A stretch of DNA of 64,000 nt from Pseudomonas putida (GTDB taxonomy: Bacteria > Pseudomonadota > Gammaproteobacteria > Pseudomonadales > Pseudomonadaceae), in assembly GCF_002906855.1 (NCBI RefSeq), contig NZ_MINI01000028.1:372001-436000 (forward strand), written 5' to 3'. Under the pieces are notes generated by a model. It saw only the letters and a program-made list of their open reading frames with translations, had not been told where the DNA came from and did no database searches. Below, one piece after another: positions 1 to 8,281 of the stretch (positions are counted from its first letter, which is position 1; every line of letters begins with the position of its first letter). Both the position numbers and the translations under genes were made by a program.

Positions 1-568
1 CTTCGTCCTGGCCGAACAGGGCATGGTGTTTGCCGCAGAAAAACGCATAGCGCTGGCGCAGGAACAGGCGCTGTTCCAGCCGTGGCTGCGGCCGGCGGTT
101 GAGGCTCAGGCCAGCGGTGGCGGTCTTTTCCTGCAAGGCGGCGACGATGTCCGAGCTGCGCATCACGTCGATTTCCAGGTCTACCCGTGGGTGCTGGCGG
201 TGGAAGTCCGCCAGAAAGTCATCGAACCGCTCACTGACGATGCGGCTAATCATCAGCAATCGCACCTTGCCTACCAATTCGTCCGCCGGCTGCTCCAGCA
301 AGCCGCCGATCTGCGACATTTGCCCATATACCTCACCGGCCAACTGAAACAGTTGTTCGCCCATGTCGGTGAGTACGAAGCGAGGCCCGCGGCGGGCAAT
401 CAACTGGCGACCAAGCTGGTCCTCCAGCCGCTTGAGCGCCTGGCTCACAGCCGGTTGGGTCAGGTGCAGGCGCGCGGCGGCGCGACTGATGGACAACTCC
501 TGGCCAATCACCCGAAAGGTGCGCAGCAGGTTCCAGTCGAGGCGGTCGTTGAGCAGGCGGTCGGACAT
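1..568 (-). CDS. LysR-family transcriptional regulator (3' end cut by window edge)
   Basis: Read on the minus strand from an ATG at 568, this gives about 189 residues of a LysR-type regulator before running off the window. A winged HTH lies at about residues 11-68, with recognition segment SRAAARLHLTQPAVSQALKR, followed by the beginning of the effector-binding domain. Full LysR proteins are about 300 residues, so roughly the last 110 are missing. It is divergent from the MFS transporter at 723, which it probably controls together with the amidohydrolase genes behind it. The inducer is unknown. Confidence 0.9.
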   Translation of the reverse strand, partial: MSDRLLNDRLDWNLLRTFRVIGQELSISRAAARLHLTQPAVSQALKRLEDQLGRQLIARRGPRFVLTDMGEQLFQLAGEVYGQMSQIGGLLEQPADELVGKVRLLMISRIVSERFDDFLADFHRQHPRVDLEIDVMRSSDIVAALQEKTATAGLSLNRRPQPRLEQRLFLRQRYAFFCGKHHALFGQDE

Positions 569-722
569 GGCAGGCTCGATGATAAGCAGGGTTAATAGTT
601 CGAATAATAAATAGAAAATTGACTAATCATAGCCCTGGGACGATAAATCGCACTCATAGCGCCGCCAGAGCGCCACCGTGACCCCGTCAACTCCTGCCAG
701 AAAAACAAGCAAAGGAGCTCCC

Positions 723-2027
723 ATGAAGCCTATCGCTTCACCCCAGCCGCGTCGTGCCGCCGCCGCCGCGTTCATCGGCACCATGATCGAATGGTACGAC
801 TTCTACATCTACGCCACCGCCGCTGCGCTGGTGTTCGGTGCCTTGTTCTTCCCCTCCGACGACAGCCTGTTCAGCACCATGGCCGCCTTCGGCACCTTTG
901 CCGTGGGCTTCTTCGCGCGGCCGCTGGGCGGCATCGTGTTCGGCCATGTGGGTGACCGCATCGGGCGCAAGAAGTCGCTGGTCATCACCCTGTTGATGAT
1001 GGGCATCGTCACCGTATGCATCGGCCTGTTGCCGACCTACGCACAGATCGGTGCCGCCGCACCGGTGCTGCTGATCATCCTGCGGGTGATTCAGGGTATT
1101 GCCGTGGGTGGCGAGTGGGGCGGCGCCGTGCTCATGGCCGGTGAACATGCGCCCAAAGGGCGGCGCAACTTCTTCGCCTCGTTTGCCCAGCTGGGCAGCC
1201 CGGCGGGCCTGATCCTGTCGCTGCTGGCCTTTGGCGCAGTGACCCGCCTGCCCGAGGAAGACCTGATGAGCTGGGGCTGGCGCGTGCCGTTCCTGGCCAG
1301 CGCGTTGCTGCTGCTGGTGGGCCTGGCGATTCGCCTGGGGGTCAATGAGTCGCCTGAGTTCATCGCCAGCCGCGAGCAGGCGGCCAGGGCCCAGCGTAAG
1401 GAACAGGCGCCGGTACTTGAAGTGCTGCGCACCGCCTGGCGCCCGCTGCTGTTGTGCATTGGTGCCAACACCCTGGGCATCGCCGGGGTCTACTTCACCA
1501 ACACCTTCATGATCAGCTACGCCACCCAGCAGCTGCACCTGGAGCGCTCGCTGATCCTTGAATGCCTGTTCTTCGTGGCGATCATCCAGTTCTGCGTGCA
1601 GCCCCTGGCCGCGTGGCTCTCGGAGAAGCTCGGCGCCACCCGCTTCCTGGCCCTGATCGCACTGCTGGCGATGGCTTCGCCATACCCGATGTTCGTGCTG
1701 GTCAGCAGCGGCGAAGGCCCGCTGATCGTGCTTGGCATTGCCCTGGCGGCGGCCTGCATGGCCTCGTTCTACGCGGTGATCGCCGGCTACGTCAGCGGCA
1801 TGTTCGAAACCCGCGTGCGCTACACCGCGATTTCCCTGGCCTACCAGGTGTGTGGCGCCATCGCTGGCGGCCTCACGCCGCTGATCGGCACCTGGCTGGC
1901 CCACAGCTTCACAGGCCAATGGTGGCCGATGGCAGTGTTCTACACCCTGATCGCCACCATTTCACTGGTCTGCGTGCTTGCCCTGGCGCGCCAGTACGCC
2001 CGTAGCCAGCGCCTGGAACTGGCCTGA
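723..2027 (+). CDS. MFS transporter, metabolite:H+ symporter type (ShiA/ProP-like)
   Basis: This 434-residue inner-membrane protein has about 12 hydrophobic segments. The signature MIEWYDFYIYA lies at residues 21-31, and the loop 2-3 motif GHVGDRIGRKK at 74-84 is typical of the metabolite:H+ symporter family (shikimate, proline/betaine and dicarboxylate carriers). The ATG at 723 is preceded by AAAGGAG at 711-717, which favours it over an upstream in-frame start. It is the first gene of a run with an M20 amidohydrolase and an HDAC-like amidohydrolase, so it likely imports the amide or carbamoyl substrate of those enzymes. The substrate itself cannot be read from the sequence. Confidence 0.88.
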   Translation: MKPIASPQPRRAAAAAFIGTMIEWYDFYIYATAAALVFGALFFPSDDSLFSTMAAFGTFAVGFFARPLGGIVFGHVGDRIGRKKSLVITLLMMGIVTVCIGLLPTYAQIGAAAPVLLIILRVIQGIAVGGEWGGAVLMAGEHAPKGRRNFFASFAQLGSPAGLILSLLAFGAVTRLPEEDLMSWGWRVPFLASALLLLVGLAIRLGVNESPEFIASREQAARAQRKEQAPVLEVLRTAWRPLLLCIGANTLGIAGVYFTNTFMISYATQQLHLERSLILECLFFVAIIQFCVQPLAAWLSEKLGATRFLALIALLAMASPYPMFVLVSSGEGPLIVLGIALAAACMASFYAVIAGYVSGMFETRVRYTAISLAYQVCGAIAGGLTPLIGTWLAHSFTGQWWPMAVFYTLIATISLVCVLALARQYARSQRLELA

Positions 2028-2056
2028 TCGATTCACCTGATTTGGAGTACCCGCAC

Positions 2057-3298
2057 ATGTTGAAAAGCAATGGCGAACGCCTGTGGGCGAGCCTGATGGC
2101 CATGGCCGAAGTCGGCGCCACCGCCCGCGGCGGCAGCTGCCGCCTGGCCCTGAGCGACGAGGACAAGGCTGGCCGTGAACTGTTCAGCCACTGGTGCCGC
2201 GAGGCTGGCCTGACGCTGAGCGTGGATGCCATCGGCAACCTGTTCGCCCGACGCGCCGGCAGCGACCCGGCGGCCGCCCCGGTGATGATGGGCAGCCACC
2301 TCGACACCCAGCCAGAGGGCGGCCGTTTCGATGGTGTCTATGGTGTGCTGGCCGGCCTTGAGGTGGTGCGCAGCCTCAACGACCTGAACATCCAGACTCG
2401 CAAACCGCTGGAAATCGCGGTGTGGACCAACGAGGAGGGCGCCCGCTTCACTCCGGCCATGTTCGGCTCGGCGGTGTTCACCGGCACCCTTGCGCTGGAC
2501 CAGGCCCTGGCCATCCGTGATGCCGATGGCATCAGCGTCGCCGACGAACTGCAGCGCACGGGTTACGCCGGCCAACGCCCGCTAGGCGGCCAGGTCGATG
2601 CCTATTTCGAGGCGCATATCGAGCAAGGCCCGATCCTTGAAGACAACGCCAAGGCCATTGGCGTGGTCAGCGGTGGCCAGGCCATCCGCTGGCTGGACGT
2701 GACCGTCGAAGGCATGGCCGCCCACGCCGGCACCACGCCGATGCCGCTGCGCAAGGACGCCCTGTACGGCGCCGCGCGGATGATCCAGGCAGTCGAGCAA
2801 CTGGCGGCTGATTTTGCGCCAGAAGGCCTGACCACCGTGGGCGAACTGTCGATTGCCAAGTCCTCGCGCAACACCATCCCCGGCGTGCTGCGCTTCACTG
2901 TCGACCTGCGCCACCACCGTGACGAAGCCATCGAGGCCATGGAGCGTGACCTGACCCTGAAGCTGCAGGCCATCGCCAACCAGCGCGGCCTGCAGGTGCG
3001 CATCGAGCGCCACTGGGTCAGCCCGGCCACGCCATTCGATACCGACTGCGTGGCCGCCGTGCAGCAGGCGGTGGACGGCCTTGGCTATGCCCAGCAATCC
3101 ATCGTCAGCGGCGCCGGCCACGACGCCATCCTGTTGGCCCGCTACTGCCCGACGGCGATGGTGTTCATCCCCTGCGTCGGCGGCCTGAGCCACAACGAAG
3201 CCGAAGACGTGCTGCCCGAGGATGCCCGCCAGGGCGTCGACGTACTGCTCAACGCCGTGCTGGCCCGCGCCGGCCAAGTCGAACAAGGAGAAGCCTGA
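2057..3298 (+). CDS. Zn-dependent M20 amidohydrolase (N-carbamoyl-L-amino-acid hydrolase / allantoate amidohydrolase family)
   Basis: 413 residues. The metal-binding pattern of the hydantoinase/carbamoylase branch is visible: GSHLDTQ at about 79-85, FDGVYGV at 91-97, and TNEEGARF at 124-131. A late GAGHDA motif and a conserved PCVGGLSHNEAE segment near the C-terminus are also present. Family members cleave N-carbamoyl amino acids, ureidoglycine or allantoate in the cytoplasm. The ATG at 2057 has GGAG at 2044-2047. The stop overlaps the start of the next gene (TGATG at 3296-3300), indicating translational coupling. The exact substrate is not determinable here. Confidence 0.88.
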   Translation: MLKSNGERLWASLMAMAEVGATARGGSCRLALSDEDKAGRELFSHWCREAGLTLSVDAIGNLFARRAGSDPAAAPVMMGSHLDTQPEGGRFDGVYGVLAGLEVVRSLNDLNIQTRKPLEIAVWTNEEGARFTPAMFGSAVFTGTLALDQALAIRDADGISVADELQRTGYAGQRPLGGQVDAYFEAHIEQGPILEDNAKAIGVVSGGQAIRWLDVTVEGMAAHAGTTPMPLRKDALYGAARMIQAVEQLAADFAPEGLTTVGELSIAKSSRNTIPGVLRFTVDLRHHRDEAIEAMERDLTLKLQAIANQRGLQVRIERHWVSPATPFDTDCVAAVQQAVDGLGYAQQSIVSGAGHDAILLARYCPTAMVFIPCVGGLSHNEAEDVLPEDARQGVDVLLNAVLARAGQVEQGEA

Positions 3299-3959
3299 TG
3301 CGTTGCTACTTCCACCCCGAACAGCTGCTGCACCACCCGCGCAGCTACTACTCGCGCGGCGCCATGCGCACCCCGCAGGAAATCCCCGAACGCGCCCAGC
3401 GCCTGCTGCAGGCGGCCAAGGACCTGGGCTTCGACATCCGCCAGCCCGCCGATGCCGGCCTGGCGCCGCTCAAGGCGGTGCATGGCGAGGCCTACCTGGC
3501 GTTCCTCGAAGAAGCCCATGCGCGCTGGAAGGAAGTGCCCGAGGACTGGGGCGACGAGGTGATGTCGAACATCTTCGTCCGCGAGCCTAACGCCTTGCGC
3601 GGCATCCTCGCGCAAGCTGGCCGCTACCTGGCCGATGGCAGCTGCCCGGTGGGTGAGTACACCTGGCGTTCGGCGTACTGGTCGGCGCAGAGCGCGGTTG
3701 CCGGAGCCCAGGCCATTCTCGATGGCGAACCCGCAGCCTATGCGCTGTGCCGGCCACCGGGGCACCATGCGCGGTTCGATGCGGCGGGTGGTTTCTGCTA
3801 CATCAACAATGCCGCCCGACGGAAGGGTTTGCGGCGTTGGGTGAGCGGATTCGAGCGCTGCGGTTGCCTTGCGTGATTGTTCAGGAAGGGGGGTATCACC
3901 TGGAGAGTCTGGAGGCGAATGCGCAGGCGTTCTTTCAAGGCCAAGAGCAGTGGTTTTAA
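3298..3959 (+). pseudogene. HDAC-like / acetylpolyamine amidohydrolase, internal deletion plus frame change
   Basis: The first ~173 residues read cleanly as a bacterial histone-deacetylase-like amidohydrolase, ending in PPGHHARFDAAGGFCYINNA, which carries the catalytic His-His pair. Directly after this, near 3811-3821, the sequence jumps in another frame to the family's C-terminus (FAALGERIRALRLPCVIVQEGGYHLESLE, described here in parts: FAALGERI, then VIVQEGGYHLESLE), ending at TAA 3957-3959. The original frame runs to a stop at 3876. About 125 residues, including the DxDxHHGNG zinc ligands, are missing, so the product cannot be a working enzyme. Intact relatives are about 345 residues. It is coupled to the M20 gene and was probably its partner in amide catabolism. 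Confidence 0.85.
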
Positions 3960-4060
3960 CTAAGCAGTAAAGTGGCTGATTTATTAAAGTTTTCTCCCGC
4001 AGGCCCAGTCAGGGGTGAAATGGATTAGGCCTGGGGGAGTTTTTGAACATTAATTATGCT

Positions 4061-4330
4061 TTACTCAAAGGTGTATTTTTTTTCTAGCAAGAATGCGGGG
4101 GCTTCCCAGTTTGGACCCCTGACATAGCGGCCGTCTTGATTCTGGATGAGTCCCTTGCTTTTCATGTCTCTAATGAGTTCGATGAGTTTCATGTTGTCGC
4201 CGATGTTTGCCCAATTATTTTGATTGTAGAGCCTGTCGAGCCGTGGATGGTCAATGCCGCTCTTGCTGGTCAGAAACAAGACAACATCAACAGGGTTTTC
4301 GTTCTTGATAATGTCACTGATGGTACTCAT
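4061..4330 (-). CDS. Putative bacteriocin immunity protein (89 aa)
   Basis: Small soluble protein beginning MSTISDIIKNENPVDVV. Its ATG overlaps the stop of the pyocin killer-domain reading frame (ATGA at 4327-4330), the tight coupling usual for toxin-immunity pairs. Base composition is AT-richer than the flanks, like the toxin gene. There are no membrane segments, which suits immunity to a nuclease-type rather than a pore-forming toxin. Function is inferred from position and size; I do not recognise a named immunity family. If the toxin is dead, this gene may persist as protection against neighbours. Confidence 0.6.
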   Translation of the reverse strand: MSTISDIIKNENPVDVVLFLTSKSGIDHPRLDRLYNQNNWANIGDNMKLIELIRDMKSKGLIQNQDGRYVRGPNWEAPAFLLEKKYTFE

Positions 4331-6071
4331 TTGTATCCTCGCTGAGTTTGCGCCGCGTCAGCCTCTAAGGCCTCGGGTGTGTAGAGCAGTTGGAAGTCAG
4401 AGCTTAACCTATAATCTTCGAGTGTGGCGGTGTGAGTGTTATTCCATGTTTCCGACTCGTCGTCAGGCTCGATGCCGTCTGCAATCCCGAGACGGCGGTA
4501 GCGCTCTAGCTCTCGGACTTCATGTGTGTAAAATCGTTTATCCGTGTCTGTCACTGCCATTTCTCCATATAGGATTTTTTCAAGCCTGTCGATCATTGTT
4601 TTATTTCCATCTGACGATCCGAAACGACTTGTGTGTAATTTCACAAGGTCAATGCCGTCCTGTGTTATTAGAGCTTCCTCCCAGTCTAACTTTTCGATGG
4701 GGCCTCCAGCTTTCTCGGGGTTGTAGTAGCGCCCGCTAAACGCACCCAGTATCGTTGCGCCGGGATAGGGAGAACTGAATACAATGTACAAAGGCGGTAG
4801 GCCTGACTCCGGTGGGAAGCAGTAGATGCAGTCTTCGAAGTCTTCGGGTTCTAGCGCGGGTAGAGGGGAGGCCTCGATGTGCAGTGGGGTGAGCGTTACG
4901 CCGCGATAGGGATAAACAGGTATCTGCTCGCCGGGCTTGATTGTCGAAGCGTTGCCCGGCGTGTGGGCGGGGAACGTTAGCTTGATTGGGAACTGCTGCG
5001 AAGGAACAGAGGTATAACTGTTCGTCTCCTTGTCAAAGTGGAGCGGGCGAAGCGGTACTTTATTTTTAGCTCTTGCTGTCTGCGGCTGTTTGATAAGTGT
5101 GTAAGTGCCATTTTTTGTATAAACCCGATAGTGCGACTCTGCCACGTCATTGCTAAGGGCTTTTTCGTAAAGCTGATCGGGTAGGTCGGGTATTAATGAG
5201 TCTGCCGGAATGCTCAGCGCCGTTTCATGATAGAGGTCACCGTTTCCCAGTTCGGGGGAATAGAAGAGAGCACCTATGCCTACTTTGAAAATTCGCGTTG
5301 CCACCGCTCCGGCTAAGCCTGCCAGCAGCTGATACCAGCGCGTAACGCTTTTACTAGTTGACGGTCGTAATGAGAGTCGGCGGCTATCGAGCCCAGGGGG
5401 GTGGTGAGTTGGATCGAAGAGGTTGTACTTAAGGTTATGGTGTTGCTTTTCGAGGTGTCAGCAGCGTTGCGGTAATTATAAGATGCAAGTGTTGAATTGA
5501 GAGCTCTTATCTCGTGATGGATTGATTTCAGGCTCTGACCTAAAATGATCTCGACTTGTGCGGCGGTAACGCTTCGCATAAGGGCGTACAGGAAACCCTG
5601 CACAATGTCGAACTCTTCTTCAATGTCAATGTGGGCGTCGGTATAGAGGTCGAAGAGGTGAGCTGGAGCTTCGCCTTCGGTGTATATATGTATACCCGAG
5701 AACTCATCAGTGGGTAGGCGCTTGTAGATGAGCATTTCTTGGAGCTCTTGCAGAAATTGTCTCTTGGCCTTCAGTTTGCTTGGTTCGTCAGTATGGCGAG
5801 TATCAATTGCTGCGTAATGACTGTGCAGGTATTGCTTCAGGCCCGGTGGTTCGGAGGGGCGACTTGCTTCAATTGCATCAATGATCGTTTGTGCGATAGC
5901 CTCCGGGTCCCAGCCAACTTCGCTATCGAGTAACGCTTCTATGCTCGGAGGCGCTATCGGAAGCGTATATGGCTTTGCCCAATTCAAAAGGGATTCGATG
6001 TCATAGCGGAACGGAGCTGGCGAATAGATTTCTTCAATTTCTGAAGCGGTCATTATCCTGCGGGAGGTCAT
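4327..6071 (-). pseudogene. S-type pyocin-like bacteriocin, split by a single frameshift
   Basis: Two minus-strand reading frames make one protein. The N-terminal part (start 6071, AGGAGAG just upstream) runs 252 residues to a stop at 5313. The second frame carries the S-type pyocin domain (GALFYSPELGNGDL, then IPVYPYRGVTLTP, then GLPPLYIVFSSPYPGA) and a C-terminal killer domain (FSGRYYNPEKAGGPI, then DTDKRFYTHEVRELERYR, then WNNTHTATLEDYRL). At about 5326-5335 the first frame reads KALRAGISCWQA-stop, while the next frame reads WYQLLAGLAGAVATRIFKVG, a natural continuation; one base appears lost in the run cgcgct (minus strand). Restored, the protein is about 580 residues. The killer domain's activity is not identified. 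AT-rich composition suggests acquisition by transfer. A sequencing error at the shift is possible. Confidence 0.8.
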
Positions 6072-6204
6072 TCAGCTCTCCTGATCACGTGGTGTAGGAC
6101 AGTGGAATGCTCCAGTGCACGACTATGCCCGCAAAGATGGAATTACTTCGTAGGGATTCTGGTCGAGTAGGCTCTCTGCAAAAAGCTTGTGGTAGTCAAC
6201 CCAT

Positions 6205-6363
6205 TCAAGGATGAAAGGTCTTGCACGCACCGCTCGACCCTTCACGGCTATGGTGCATGGCCTCGACGGCCTGGCGGCTGCCTTGCTGCAAGGCCTCGAT
6301 GATGGTCCTGATCTCCTGAGTCGACACCGCTGTGCGCTTGGCCAGTTTGGACAGGGAGAGCGT
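6205..6363 (-). pseudogene. Fragment of a methyl-accepting chemotaxis protein
   Basis: In one minus-strand frame, positions 6363 to about 6247 read LSKLAKRTAVSTQEIRTIIE, continuing ALQQGSRQAVEAMHHS. This matches the C-terminal signalling hairpin of chemoreceptors (compare [20 protein letters not shown] in the intact receptor of this window). It then goes out of homology and stops at 6205-6207. No start codon or ribosome site precedes it and nothing upstream resembles a receptor, so it is a scrap about 40 residues long. It lies in the 6072-6531 gap, which otherwise holds only the palindrome at 6453. Confidence 0.65.
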
Positions 6364-6452
6364 AGCCGTTTGCCATCATTGTTCCAGAAAGGGTATGCGA
6401 ATGGATGGTTGGACTGACAGGTGCTTGCCACATTATTTTCAGCGCCTTTGAA

Positions 6453-6480
6453 ATCGAGCGCCGCCCGCGCGGCGCTCGAT
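6453..6480. repeat. Palindromic repeat, family ATCGAGCGCCGC (copy 1)
   Basis: Perfect 12-bp inverted repeat: ATCGAGCGCCGC, spacer ccgc, then its reverse complement. The same palindrome recurs at 20913-20950 and in both arms of the element at 43986-44210. It lies about 50 bases beyond the stop of the MocR gene and could fold as a terminator for it. It differs from the common P. putida REP found elsewhere in the window. Confidence 0.75.
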
Positions 6481-6531
6481 CTCCCAGGCTCTGAAAATGC
6501 CAAGGCGAACACCCCGGCCACACCCCAATCC

Positions 6532-7956
6532 CTAAATCCCACCCCGCCGCACATGCTTCACCAACACCTTCTCCAACAACTCCCACATCGCAGGATCGGT
6601 ACTGAACGCCACATTGAAGCGCATCCACCCGGTCGCCTTGGCATCGACCATGAACAACTGTCCAGGTCCGAGCATGATGCCTTTCTCCAACGCATCATCG
6701 AGCAACGCCGCGCTGTCCGGAATCGCCGGGTGGCGGGTCCAGATATACATCCCTTCATCCGACTCGATGAACAGTTCGAAGCCCAATCGATGCAGATGCC
6801 GGCCGACTTCCTGATGCGCCTCGGCCAGGCGCTGGCGCAGGCGCTTGAGGTGCTTGCGCCAGCGCCCGTCGATGATCGCGGCGTATACCACCCGCTCCAT
6901 CACCTGCGAGGTGGTCAGCCCCGAGCGCATCTTCAAGTGCAGCAGTTTCTGCATCAGCTCCGGGTTGGCCAGCAGGTAGCCGACCCGCACGTTCGGCGAG
7001 ATGCTCTTCGAGTAGCTGCCCACGTAGACCACTTGCTGCAGGTGGTCGAGGCTGGCCAGGCACGGCTGCGGTTCGGCAACCATGTCGGCGTACAGGTTGT
7101 TTTCCACCAAGCGGAAGCCGTGCTGGCTGGCCAGCTGCAGCAGGCGGTGCAGCTGCGGCAGCGGGGTGCGTGAGCAGGTCGGGCTATGCAGGTGCGGCTG
7201 GGTGAAGAAGGCGGTCGGGCGGTGGTGCGCCAGCAGCTGCTCAAGGTGATTGAGGTCATAACCGTTCGGCGTGCGCGGTACGCCGATCAGTGTTGCGCCC
7301 TGGGTGCGCAGGATGCTCATCAGGTTGGGGTAGCCCGGGTCGTCCACCAGCACCACGTCACCGGGGCGTACCAAGGTGCGCACGGCCAGGTCCAGCGCCT
7401 GGCTGGCGCCGTGGGTCAGCATCAGCTGCGCCGGATTGCAGACGATCGACAGCTCCTGCTGCAGGTTCTGTGCGGTCAGCGCGCGCAGCTCCGGCAGGCC
7501 CATCGGGTCGCCGTAGCCAGACAGCTCCAGCGGGCTGCCGGCAACTTGGCGCAGGCCGCGGCGCAGGCCTTCTTCGTACATCCAGTCGTTGGGCAACCAG
7601 CCGCAGCCGGGCTTGTACGGCAGTTGGCGGGTTTCGAAGATCTGTTGCAGGTACCACTCGGAATTGAACGTCGGTCGGCCGCTCTCGGCCTCGCTGTTCT
7701 GGTTTTCCAGCAGCTCGTTCGCCGCACGATTGACGAAGAACCCCGCATTGCCCTTGCTCACCAGCAGGCCCTGGGCGACCAAGCGGTCGTACGCCTCGAC
7801 CACGGTGAAGGTGCTCACCGAATAGCTCGCGGCGAAGGCGCGGATCGACGGCACCTTGGTGCCCGGCTTGAGGGTCTGGTTGTCGATCAGCTCGCGCAGG
7901 CCGTCGATGATCTGGTTGACCAACGGCGTGGAAGAGTCTGGATGTAATTCGAACAT
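6532..7956 (-). CDS. MocR-type regulator: GntR HTH fused to aminotransferase-like domain
   Basis: 474 residues. An N-terminal GntR winged helix (about 1-70; VPSIRAFAASYSVSTFTVVE) is fused to a fold-type I PLP domain, with the probable Schiff-base lysine in SYSKSISPNVRVG (K317) and an upstream DDPGYPNL motif. MocR proteins use PLP or PLP adducts as effectors and usually act on a neighbouring promoter. This one is divergent from the GABA-type permease at 8282 across a 325-bp gap, so it probably regulates that gene. A second MocR protein is encoded at 61075-62484. Confidence 0.9.
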   Translation of the reverse strand: MFELHPDSSTPLVNQIIDGLRELIDNQTLKPGTKVPSIRAFAASYSVSTFTVVEAYDRLVAQGLLVSKGNAGFFVNRAANELLENQNSEAESGRPTFNSEWYLQQIFETRQLPYKPGCGWLPNDWMYEEGLRRGLRQVAGSPLELSGYGDPMGLPELRALTAQNLQQELSIVCNPAQLMLTHGASQALDLAVRTLVRPGDVVLVDDPGYPNLMSILRTQGATLIGVPRTPNGYDLNHLEQLLAHHRPTAFFTQPHLHSPTCSRTPLPQLHRLLQLASQHGFRLVENNLYADMVAEPQPCLASLDHLQQVVYVGSYSKSISPNVRVGYLLANPELMQKLLHLKMRSGLTTSQVMERVVYAAIIDGRWRKHLKRLRQRLAEAHQEVGRHLHRLGFELFIESDEGMYIWTRHPAIPDSAALLDDALEKGIMLGPGQLFMVDAKATGWMRFNVAFSTDPAMWELLEKVLVKHVRRGGI

Positions 7957-8281
7957 TCGGGGCCTTCAAGAGTGCGAAACGCCAGGTGCAGCGGGGTGTA
8001 TTGCATCGGCGGCCTGTACAGTGCAGTGCGAGATTCATGCCACTGTGCATGGCTCTCTACGTCGGACATTTTTACATTAGGTGTCAGATATCGCCACATA
8101 AAGCATGTTCAGTTCGCCCGAGGTGCCAACCCTGGGGCGCGTCAGCAGGCCGCCACGGAAGGCCTGCGTGTGTTTGCGCACACCATCCTGCCCGCATTAG
8201 CACTGATGTACAGGTGAAACCGAGAGCCATCGGGGTTTCACAGTTTTCCTTGGATAAAAAGAAGCACGGGGTACACAACTG
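7957..8281. promoter_or_regulatory. Divergent intergenic region between MocR gene and permease
   Basis: This 325-bp gap holds no convincing gene. Near the permease there is an inverted repeat, GTGAAACC at 8214-8221 and GGTTTCAC at 8234-8241 (12-base spacer), which could be an operator or a leader hairpin. Repeated CAGTG/CACTG motifs occur around 8020-8045, closer to the MocR start. Assignment of either as the MocR site is inference. Confidence 0.4.

Noticed and set aside
23..595. Long open frame on the plus strand at the window start
   Set aside because: The minus strand encodes an obvious LysR HTH; the plus frame is its shadow, glutamine/alanine rich without domain sense.
738..1919. 393-codon frame opposite the MFS transporter
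   Set aside because: Histidine/glutamine-rich composition typical of antisense frames over GC-rich membrane-protein genes; the plus-strand transporter has clear motifs and a ribosome site.
6123..6628. Minus-strand frames of 126-143 codons after the bacteriocin gene
   Set aside because: They cross the palindromic repeat and the MCP scrap in wrong frames; no start signals or domain features.
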